From Planctomycetota bacterium (lineage in GTDB: Bacteria; Planctomycetota; Planctomycetia; Isosphaerales; Isosphaeraceae): a DNA stretch of 12,305 bases. The notes under the pieces are model-generated. The model was not told the origin of the DNA, did not search any database, and saw nothing but the letters and a program-made list of their open reading frames with translations. The position numbers were made by a program, and so were the translations under genes. The number at the start of each line of letters is the position of its first letter. The stretch's first letter is position 1. Positions 6,716-12,305 of the stretch are shown here, in pieces. The DNA lies in assembly GCA_021807585.1 (NCBI GenBank), contig JAKBCQ010000017.1, positions 1-12,305 of the forward strand, written 5' to 3'.

Positions 6716-7783
6716 TCACCCGCCGAGAATCATCTGCGCCAACACCGCGGTCACCGTCAAATTCAACAACCCGAGCGGAAGCAACGACTTCCAAGCCAGA
6801 TTCATCAGCGTGTCGTAGCGAAACCGCGGCAGCGTCCAACGAATCCACATAATAAACACGATCATCATCGAAACCTTCGACATCATGACGATCACCTTGA
6901 AGATCGCCGAAATCCAGCTCGTCTGATCGGCGCTCAAAACAAACGGCAGATCCCAGCCGCCGAAAAAGAGAATCACCGTCAGAAAACTGACCGTGATCAC
7001 ATGCAAATATTCTCCCAAGAAAAACATGCCGAATTTCATCGCCGAATACTCGGTGTGGAACCCACCGACAAGCTCCTGTTCGGACTCGGGAAGATCAAAC
7101 GGCAACCGGTTCGTCTCGGCGAACGCGCTCACGAGAAAAATCAAAAAACCGATCGGCTGCCAGAAGATCCCCCAGCCGTGGCGATCCTGCCATTCGATGA
7201 TCGTGTTCAGATCAAGCGATCGGGCGAGCAGAACGATCCCCAAAATCGAAAGCCCCATCGGAATCTCATAACTAATTAATTGCGCGCTCGAACGTAACCC
7301 GCCTAAAAACGAGTATTTGTTGTTCGACGACCAACCCGCCAGCACCACCGCGTAAACCGCAAGGCTGCCGATCGCCAAAATGTAAACGATCCCGATATCG
7401 ACCCCGGGAGCGATCTGAAATTGCACCGGCCAATCCGCGCCGAGCCGAGGCGCTCCCGCGCCCACCGGCCCGAACGGCACCACCGCGAAGCCGATCGTCG
7501 CCGTCACGATCGCGATCATCGGCGCCAAAATAAATGTCGTTTTATGTACGTATTTAGGAATAACGTCTTCCTTGAGGATCATCTTGGCGCCGTCGGCGAG
7601 GGGCTGAATCAAGCCGAGGGGGACGCCGAACTCGCGGCCGCAACGGTTCGGGCCGATCCGATCCTGCGCGTACGCCGCGATCTTACGCTCGACATAGATC
7701 AGATACGCGACCGCCCCCTGGCTGATCCCCACGACCAGGCCGATTTTGATCAGAAGAGCCGTCAAACCGAGGAATGTCAACAT
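6716..7783 (-). CDS. nuoH: NADH-quinone oxidoreductase subunit H
   Basis: NuoH anchors the peripheral arm in the membrane and forms much of the quinone-binding chamber. I choose the ATG at 7783 (355 residues, MLTFLGLTALLIKIG), with GGAG 6 bases upstream (7790-7793). An upstream GTG at 7885 would add 34 hydrophilic, Gly/Arg-rich residues and overlap nuoG, so I reject it. Family motifs are present: VERKIAAYAQDRIGPNR (31-47), GLIQPLADGAKMILKED (57-73), SYEIPMGLSILG (171-182), AETNRLPFDLPESEQELV (222-239) and GGFHTEYSAMKFGMFFLGEY (240-259). The acidic residues of the cytoplasmic loop that lines the quinone cavity are in the 222-259 stretch. About eight membrane helices are expected. It follows nuoG by 80 bases and precedes nuoI by 47. 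Confidence 0.97.
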   Translation of the reverse strand: MLTFLGLTALLIKIGLVVGISQGAVAYLIYVERKIAAYAQDRIGPNRCGREFGVPLGLIQPLADGAKMILKEDVIPKYVHKTTFILAPMIAIVTATIGFAVVPFGPVGAGAPRLGADWPVQFQIAPGVDIGIVYILAIGSLAVYAVVLAGWSSNNKYSFLGGLRSSAQLISYEIPMGLSILGIVLLARSLDLNTIIEWQDRHGWGIFWQPIGFLIFLVSAFAETNRLPFDLPESEQELVGGFHTEYSAMKFGMFFLGEYLHVITVSFLTVILFFGGWDLPFVLSADQTSWISAIFKVIVMMSKVSMMIVFIMWIRWTLPRFRYDTLMNLAWKSLLPLGLLNLTVTAVLAQMILGG

Positions 7784-7863
7784 CGTCGACTCCGCCCTCT
7801 CGCCCTGAAACCACGTCCTGGAACCGCCGCCGAAACCCCGCCCGAGCCGCTCCCGGGCGTCGA

Positions 7864-9609
7864 TCAACGCCGCACGCCCGCCCACGGATCTTGGTAAACT
7901 TGTTCATACACAGAACCGTTCTTGGGCGCCGATCGATTCGACTCGACGCCGCCGATCGTCCCGCCGAACTCGGCGATCCGTCCCCCCGCCGCGACCGCGA
8001 AAACCTCGATTTCCGCCGCGAGTTCGGCGAGAACGTCGAACGACCGAATCGGCGCCGCGCCTCGTTCCAGCAAAATCGAAAACACGTCGAGGTCGGGCAA
8101 TACCCCCTCGCGCGGCGGCAACGCCGCCTCGGCGAACTGCAACCGACCGTCGTGGTTCACATAACAGCCCGCCTTCTCGGCGTATGTCCCGCCGGCGAGC
8201 ACGACGTCCGCCTGATTCGCCAGCGGAGTGATCCTCGTATCCTGTACCACTAGGAACGACACGCCGCGGCGAATCGTCGTCGCAGCCGATTCGTCAAACG
8301 CCGGCTCGGGAGCGTTCGACGTCACATACGCCGCCTGGAACTCGCCCCCGCCAATCCGCGCACCGATCGACGCGTAATCAATCACCTCTCCCTGAAAATG
8401 CCGAACGACCTCCTCGACCCCGCGCCGATTGGGACACTTCTCGGCGCGAATCGTAAACGGTCGACAGACGACAAAGCTCACGTCCCCCGTGCGACCCTGC
8501 GATTTGTCGGGAAGCCACGTCGCGTCCTCCCCCGATCGGGGAATCGGACCGATCGCCAAAACGCTTGAAGGACTGATCGCTTTAATATATTTGCACAGCA
8601 AATACGCTTCTTCGACCGTCAAAAACGGCGAGACGATCGCGGCGATTTTTCCCCCTTCGCGGGCGATCAACGCCAAATTGCGCGAGACCGCCGCGATCGC
8701 CTGATCGATCGGCGTCGCGCGGTGATCGCCGTCCTCAAGAACGTAGGTCGCGTCCAACAACTCGGGATCGTTCGCAACCTTGTAACCGTAACGCCCCTCG
8801 TCGCAAATCCAATAATCGTTCACATGAGGGTTATAACGAGGTTTATGCCGCCACGCCGCCCCCTTGTTCTCCTCGACCGTAATGTTGCAGCCCGTCGAAC
8901 AACCCGTACAGATCGAATCGTGCTTGCTTAAAAACCAAACGCGCTGTTTGTGTAAAAAGTCTTTATCCAAAAGCGCGCCGACGGGGCAAATATCCACAAC
9001 GTTCCCCGCGAGCGGATTGTCGAGCTCGTATTCGGGGAAGACGCCGATCTCGGCGTGCTCGCCGCGACGCATCACCTGAAGCTCCCCCGTTCGAGTGATC
9101 TCGCGCGTGAACCGCACACATCGCGTACACATAATACACCGATCGGCATTCAACTGGATCCGATCGGAGACGTCCTTCCGCGGGTTCACATTTCTCGTTT
9201 CGACGAAACGATGCTCGGCGCGGCCGTGATCATAACTGAAATCCTGCAGCCCGCACTCCCCGGCCTGATCGCATACGGGACAGTCGAGCGGATGATTGAG
9301 CAATAATAACTCCATAATCATCCGCCGATGCTCGAGCACCTTGGGACTTTTCGTGATCAAGACGGTCTGATCCTTCGCGGGCGTTTGGCACGCCGGAACC
9401 AGCTTGGGGAGCATCCGAATCTCCCCCGTCTTGGGATCGCGCGAACCGACCTCGACCTCGCACATCCGGCAATTGGCGACGACCGAAAGCGCGGGATGCC
9501 AACAATAATAGGGGATTTCGATCCCGAACCGCGCCGCGGCCTGAATCGCGTTGATATGTTCACCGTTTTCCAACGTGAACTCGTCGCCGTCGATGTAAAT
9601 CGTCGTCAT
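7864..9609 (-). CDS. nuoG: NADH-quinone oxidoreductase subunit G, short form with all N-terminal clusters and the N7 site
   Basis: NuoG passes electrons from the NADH module to NuoI. The protein is 581 residues and starts at the ATG at 9609, 12 bases after the nuoF stop; AAGG overlaps that stop. Domains in order are: a 2Fe-2S ferredoxin domain with C36, C47, C50 and C74; the His-Cys3 4Fe-4S motif NHPLDCPVCDQAGEC (H106, C110, C113, C119); a 4Fe-4S set RCIMCTRC (C158, C161, C164) with C208 in DICPVGAL; then CTGCSTGC (C234, C237, C241) with C269 in WICDEGR. The last set fits CX2CX3CX27C, the off-path N7 cluster known from E. coli and Thermus. After that comes a degenerate molybdopterin-oxidoreductase-like domain, shorter than in E. 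coli NuoG (about 900 residues). It ends cleanly at a TGA, so the short length looks native rather than a frameshift. Confidence 0.96.
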   Translation of the reverse strand: MTTIYIDGDEFTLENGEHINAIQAAARFGIEIPYYCWHPALSVVANCRMCEVEVGSRDPKTGEIRMLPKLVPACQTPAKDQTVLITKSPKVLEHRRMIMELLLLNHPLDCPVCDQAGECGLQDFSYDHGRAEHRFVETRNVNPRKDVSDRIQLNADRCIMCTRCVRFTREITRTGELQVMRRGEHAEIGVFPEYELDNPLAGNVVDICPVGALLDKDFLHKQRVWFLSKHDSICTGCSTGCNITVEENKGAAWRHKPRYNPHVNDYWICDEGRYGYKVANDPELLDATYVLEDGDHRATPIDQAIAAVSRNLALIAREGGKIAAIVSPFLTVEEAYLLCKYIKAISPSSVLAIGPIPRSGEDATWLPDKSQGRTGDVSFVVCRPFTIRAEKCPNRRGVEEVVRHFQGEVIDYASIGARIGGGEFQAAYVTSNAPEPAFDESAATTIRRGVSFLVVQDTRITPLANQADVVLAGGTYAEKAGCYVNHDGRLQFAEAALPPREGVLPDLDVFSILLERGAAPIRSFDVLAELAAEIEVFAVAAGGRIAEFGGTIGGVESNRSAPKNGSVYEQVYQDPWAGVRR

Positions 9610-9621
9610 CGATTAAAAACC

Positions 9622-11049
9622 TTAACGCGCGTGTGAGGAACCGTCGGACAGTAAATCGTTGGAGGAGAGCGCCGCGACCGATCCCGCCGAAAGCGCGAGC
9701 GCCGACAGATCGACGACGCGTCCCTGCGCGATCGCGGTCTGAATCGGCTTCACCGCGTGGGCGGGATTCTGATTCGCACGGATGTACGCTTCAAGCTCGG
9801 TTCGGAACTTGGCGATCGCATTCTTGACGGGCCACGCGGCGCCGTCGGCGAGGCCGCAGATCGTCGTCCCGGGCATGATTCCCAGATTGTTCGCAAACGT
9901 CGCCATCTGATCGAGATCCTCGATCCGCCCCCCCCCGGCCTTGATCCGTTTGATCGTCTTATACATCCAACCCGTCCCCTCGCGACACGGCGTGCATTGG
10001 CCGCAACTCTCGTGAGCGAAAAAGCGTGATGTATTATACAAATAATCAATAATCGGCGTATGGTCGTCGATCACCGTCACCGCGGCGGTGCCGAGGCCGA
10101 GGCAACCGGGTTTGCGGAGGCTCTCAAAATCGAGCGGAGTGTCGAGTTCGGACGCCGAGAGGAGCCCCATGCTGATCCCGCCGGGAACCGCCGCCTTCGC
10201 CTTTCGACCCTTCCAAACGCCGCCGCCGTGAACGTCGATCAGCTCGCGACACGTCACACCAAGCGGCAGCTCGACGCACGTTTGCTTGTTCACGTGCCCC
10301 GATACGCAATAAAGCTTGGGACCGTAACTTTTGGGCGTGCCGATCGATTTGAACCAATCGGCGCCTCGTTCGATGATATGCGGAACGCAGCAAAGCGTTT
10401 CCACGTTGTTCACGACGGTCGGGTGATGAAACGCGCCGTCGACCGCGGGGAAGGGGGGCTTGATCCGCGGCCAACCCCTTTTCCCCTCAAGGCTTTCGAT
10501 CAAACCCGTCTCCTCGCCGCAAATATACGCCCCCGCGCCCCGATGAACCCAGATCTCAAGGTCGAACCCCGACCCGTAAATATTCTTCCCCAAATGACCC
10601 GCGGCGCGGGCCTCGGCGATCGCCGCCTCCAATACCCGGAACGCGTGAATATATTCAAACCGAATATAAAGATAAGCCGTCGTCGCCCGCGTCGCGAAAC
10701 ACCCCAGGACGATCCCTTCAATCAACTGATGCGGATCCTTCTCCATAAGAATGCGATTATTAAACGTCGCGGGCTCGCTCTCGTCGGCGTTGATGCACAT
10801 CAGGGTTTGCTTACGGTCTTTGGGGAGGAAGCCCCATTTCATACCGCAGGGGAACCCGGCGCCGCCGCGACCGCGAAGCTCGGAGTCTTTGACGATCGTC
10901 ACAACCTTGTCGGGATCGAGCTCGGTGAGCGCCTTGCGGGCCGAGCGATATCCGCCGCGCGATTCGTACACCTTAAGCGTGTGCGAATCCGCGACGCTCC
11001 AATTGCGGCTCAACACGGGTTCAAAGTTCGGCACGGATGCGATCTCCAT
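9622..11049 (-). CDS. nuoF: NADH-quinone oxidoreductase subunit F (FMN and NADH site)
   Basis: NuoF oxidises NADH with FMN and carries a 4Fe-4S cluster. The protein is 475 residues if it starts at the ATG at 11049. That ATG has no Shine-Dalgarno site, being preceded by CCCCTCC. A GTG at 11034 (residue 6) does have GGAG 9 bases upstream, so the start is uncertain by five codons. Motifs are the FMN-binding glycine-rich RGRGGAGFPCGMKW (59-72), the nucleotide-site NADESEPATFNNR (87-99), GAGAYICGEETGLIESLEGK (171-190) followed by RGWPRIKPPFPA, and the cluster motif ESCGQCTPCREGTG (C349, C352, C355) with C398 in TTICGLADGAAWP. The usual DESEPGTFKDR reads DESEPATFNNR here, and the residue after GFP is Cys68. 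A low-complexity Ala/Ser-rich tail (about 430-475) extends beyond the usual end. It lies after a 212-base gap from nuoE and 12 bases before nuoG. Confidence 0.96.
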   Translation of the reverse strand: MEIASVPNFEPVLSRNWSVADSHTLKVYESRGGYRSARKALTELDPDKVVTIVKDSELRGRGGAGFPCGMKWGFLPKDRKQTLMCINADESEPATFNNRILMEKDPHQLIEGIVLGCFATRATTAYLYIRFEYIHAFRVLEAAIAEARAAGHLGKNIYGSGFDLEIWVHRGAGAYICGEETGLIESLEGKRGWPRIKPPFPAVDGAFHHPTVVNNVETLCCVPHIIERGADWFKSIGTPKSYGPKLYCVSGHVNKQTCVELPLGVTCRELIDVHGGGVWKGRKAKAAVPGGISMGLLSASELDTPLDFESLRKPGCLGLGTAAVTVIDDHTPIIDYLYNTSRFFAHESCGQCTPCREGTGWMYKTIKRIKAGGGRIEDLDQMATFANNLGIMPGTTICGLADGAAWPVKNAIAKFRTELEAYIRANQNPAHAVKPIQTAIAQGRVVDLSALALSAGSVAALSSNDLLSDGSSHAR

Positions 11050-11121
11050 GGAGGGGCGGCGTTCGTCGGTCGCTCGGGTTCGCGGCGTCGATTGGAATCG
11101 TCGTCGTTCTCATCGGCCCTA

Positions 11122-11151
11122 TGTATACCTTTATCTGTTGAAAAGTCTCGA
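11122..11151 (-). promoter_or_regulatory. Weak candidate promoter upstream of nuoF
   Basis: On the minus strand TCGAGA (11146-11151), an 18-base spacer and TATACA (11122-11127) resemble a housekeeping -35/-10 pair, four of six matches each. The spot is the AT-richer centre of the largest gap in the operon, about 70 bases before nuoF. This is sequence likeness only; chance is a real possibility. Confidence 0.18.
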
Positions 11152-11212
11152 TCACGCGTAGCTCACGAATGCGTCGTTGAAACTCTCATAATCTCATCAT
11201 TCTTCGATGTTA

Positions 11213-11242
11213 GGCGTCGTTCGACCGGGTCGGCTCGACGCC
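11213..11242 (-). promoter_or_regulatory. Imperfect RNA hairpin just after nuoE
   Basis: The outer arms GGCGTCG (11213-11219) and CGACGCC (11236-11242) are perfect complements. Inside them CGAC (11222-11225) pairs with GTCG (11229-11232) around a three-base loop. It starts about 20 bases after the nuoE stop. No U-run follows on the minus strand, so it is not a typical intrinsic terminator. An attenuator, an mRNA-processing or stability element, or chance are all open. Confidence 0.35.
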
Positions 11243-11261
11243 GCGTGAAGTTATGTTTGGT

Positions 11262-11780
11262 TCAGGTCGATTTTCCGCCGCGGATCTCGGCGAGCATCGC
11301 GTCGGTCGCGGCTTCGTCGAGCGGGCCGAAAATCCGGCCGTCGTCGCAGAGCGCCGCGGGGGCGTAATCGCAGATCCCCAAACACTCGGCGGGAACGATC
11401 GTGATCGATCCGTCGGCCGCGGCGCCTCCGGGTTCAATCCCCAATCTCGAACACGCGTGATCGATCAACTCGTCGCCCCCTCTCAACATGCACGAGATCG
11501 ATCGACACATCCAAACGCGTTTTTCGCCCGTCGGCGCCTGCGTGAAAAAACCGTAAAAACTCATCGTATCGTGCACTTCGGCGGGGGCGACGTCGAGCAA
11601 TTGCGCGATCTCCTCCATCGCCTTATACGGCACGCAGCGAAACAGCTCCTGAACCAGATGAAGCGCCGGAAGCACGACGGCGCGCTTCGACGGATACCGC
11701 GGCACGTACGCGAGAATCCGTTCTCGGAGCGACTCGCTCAGAATCGCGGGCTTCGACTTGATCGATGTTTCAACAGACAT
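11262..11780 (-). CDS. nuoE: NADH-quinone oxidoreductase subunit E (2Fe-2S, N1a)
   Basis: NuoE is the thioredoxin-like 2Fe-2S subunit that pairs with NuoF in the NADH-dehydrogenase module. I choose the ATG at 11780 (172 residues, MSVETSIKSK) with AGGA about 8 bases upstream. A longer frame reaching 11969 would add 63 Arg/Ser-rich residues overlapping nuoD and is not credible. The N-terminal helical part includes RYPSKRAVVLPALHLVQELF (28-47) and DVAPAEVHDTMSFYGFF (63-79). The four cluster ligands are C92 and C97 (MCRSISCMLRG) and C133 and C137 (ECLGICDYAP). Length is normal for the family (about 160-170). It lies 53 bases after nuoD. The 212-base gap that follows, before nuoF, is unusual because E and F products form one module. 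Confidence 0.96.
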   Translation of the reverse strand: MSVETSIKSKPAILSESLRERILAYVPRYPSKRAVVLPALHLVQELFRCVPYKAMEEIAQLLDVAPAEVHDTMSFYGFFTQAPTGEKRVWMCRSISCMLRGGDELIDHACSRLGIEPGGAAADGSITIVPAECLGICDYAPAALCDDGRIFGPLDEAATDAMLAEIRGGKST

Positions 11781-11833
11781 ATCCCGATTCCTAATAGGTC
11801 GTGAATCTCTCTTGTGAGCAATCGATTCGGCGT

Positions 11834-12305
11834 TTAACGATCGAGTTCGGCGGCGATGATGTTGAGACTGCCCAGAACCGCGACGACGTCGGCGATCAAG
11901 TGATCCTTGATAATCTGAGGAAACACTTGAAAATGAATAAACGACGGCGGCCTGGTGCGCGCTCGCCACGCGGTTTGCGTGCCGTCGGAAACGACATAAT
12001 AACCGAGCTCGCCGTTGGGACCCTCGACCGCTCCGTACGCCTCGCCGCGAGGGCTTTCAAATCCGCGATTGGGCATGATCAACTCGAAGTGCTGGATCAG
12101 CCCCTCCATGCTGTTGTAAGTCGTCGGCTTATCGGGAAGCGGAAACTTATCGGCGATCGGCGTGTTCGCGGGACCCGACGGAAGATTTTCAAGTGCTTGC
12201 TTAATAATACGAACGCTCTGCGCCATCTCCTCCATTCGCACCTGGAACCGCGCGTAGCAATCGCCTTCGAACGCGATCGGAACCTGAAAATCGAAATCGG
12301 AGTAG
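11834..12305 (-). CDS. nuoD: NADH-quinone oxidoreductase subunit D, 3' part (runs off the right edge)
   Basis: NuoD is the 49-kDa-type subunit that forms the quinone-reduction site with NuoB and NuoH. The window shows the last 156 codons; the frame is open to position 12304, so the start is outside. Recognisable stretches, numbered from the first full codon seen, are RFQVRMEEMAQSVRIIKQAL (19-38), GEAYGAVEGPNGELGYYVVS (85-104) and the C-terminal block DVVAVLGSLNIIAAELDR ending in the family's usual Asp-Arg. Most homologues have Asp where this protein has the Asn of GSLN, near the C-terminus. Whether nuoC is separate or fused to nuoD, as in E. coli, cannot be seen here. The gene is followed by nuoE after 53 bases. 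Confidence 0.95.
   Translation of the reverse strand, partial: YSDFDFQVPIAFEGDCYARFQVRMEEMAQSVRIIKQALENLPSGPANTPIADKFPLPDKPTTYNSMEGLIQHFELIMPNRGFESPRGEAYGAVEGPNGELGYYVVSDGTQTAWRARTRPPSFIHFQVFPQIIKDHLIADVVAVLGSLNIIAAELDR

Noticed and set aside
7784..7885. An N-terminal extension of NuoH from the GTG at 7885
   Set aside because: The extra 34 residues are polar and unlike the family, they overlap nuoG, and the ATG at 7783 has a well-placed GGAG.
11213..11242. The post-nuoE hairpin as an intrinsic terminator
   Set aside because: No run of T follows on the transcribed strand and seven co-oriented complex I genes plus partial nuoN lie downstream.
10060..11367. A 435-codon open frame on the plus strand opposite nuoF and nuoE
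   Set aside because: It lies antisense to two well-recognised genes, is rich in Arg/His/Pro without any domain, and crosses the nuoE-nuoF gap. Long antisense frames are expected in GC-rich DNA with this codon use.
11781..11969. An N-terminal extension of NuoE reaching into nuoD
   Set aside because: The added residues are Arg/Ser/His-rich and out of frame with the overlapping nuoD; the ATG at 11780 gives a normal-length protein with a Shine-Dalgarno site.
1..12305. GCGATCGC octamers taken as evidence for a cyanobacterial source
   Set aside because: The operon includes nuoE, nuoF and nuoG in canonical bacterial order, which cyanobacterial NDH-1 lacks. The octamers fit the general CGATCG excess.
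1..12305. CRISPR arrays, tRNA/rRNA genes, insertion sequences or a defence system
   Set aside because: I saw no spaced repeats, RNA-gene signatures, transposase or inverted-repeat ends; the window is almost fully occupied by the nuo genes.

Overview
The window is one block of a bacterial respiratory complex I (NADH:quinone oxidoreductase, NDH-1) operon. Every gene is on the minus strand, so transcription runs from the right end to the left. In transcription order the genes are nuoD (3' part), nuoE, nuoF, nuoG, nuoH, nuoI, nuoJ, nuoK, nuoL, nuoM and nuoN (5' part). This is the canonical bacterial order; nuoA, B and C presumably lie beyond position 12305 and the rest of nuoN below position 1. 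I see no tRNA, rRNA, CRISPR array, insertion sequence or accessory cargo.

Layout by function. From 7864 to 12305 come the peripheral-arm subunits: the quinone-side subunit NuoD and the NADH-dehydrogenase module NuoE/F/G with its iron-sulfur ligands. From 6126 to 7783 come NuoH (membrane part of the quinone cavity) and NuoI (two 4Fe-4S clusters). From 1 to 6079 come the membrane-arm subunits NuoJ, K, L, M and N, with the antiporter-like proton channels in L, M and N. Electrons enter from NADH at the NuoF flavin, pass along the E/F/G/I cluster chain to quinone at the D/H interface, and the energy drives proton translocation through H/J/K/L/M/N. Most genes are close together (an 8-base overlap at K/L, 3 bases at M/N, 12 at F/G). 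The exceptions are nuoE-nuoF (212 bases, with a hairpin) and nuoJ-nuoK (87 bases, almost filled by a 29-codon reading frame).

Organism. The DNA is moderately GC-rich and full of CGATCG and GATC. NuoE, F and G are present, which argues against cyanobacteria. NuoK has a roughly 60-residue Pro/Glu-rich tail, NuoJ has an extra two-helix N-terminus, NuoG is short, and the loops of NuoL and NuoM are rich in histidine. From memory this combination suggests Planctomycetota; that is an inference, not established by the sequence alone.

I did not find a convincing new biological system. The points worth a second look are lineage-specific additions and substitutions in otherwise intact complex I subunits, possible RNA structures in the nuoL-nuoM and nuoE-nuoF gaps, a possible coupling peptide between nuoJ and nuoK, and strong over-representation of CGATCG.
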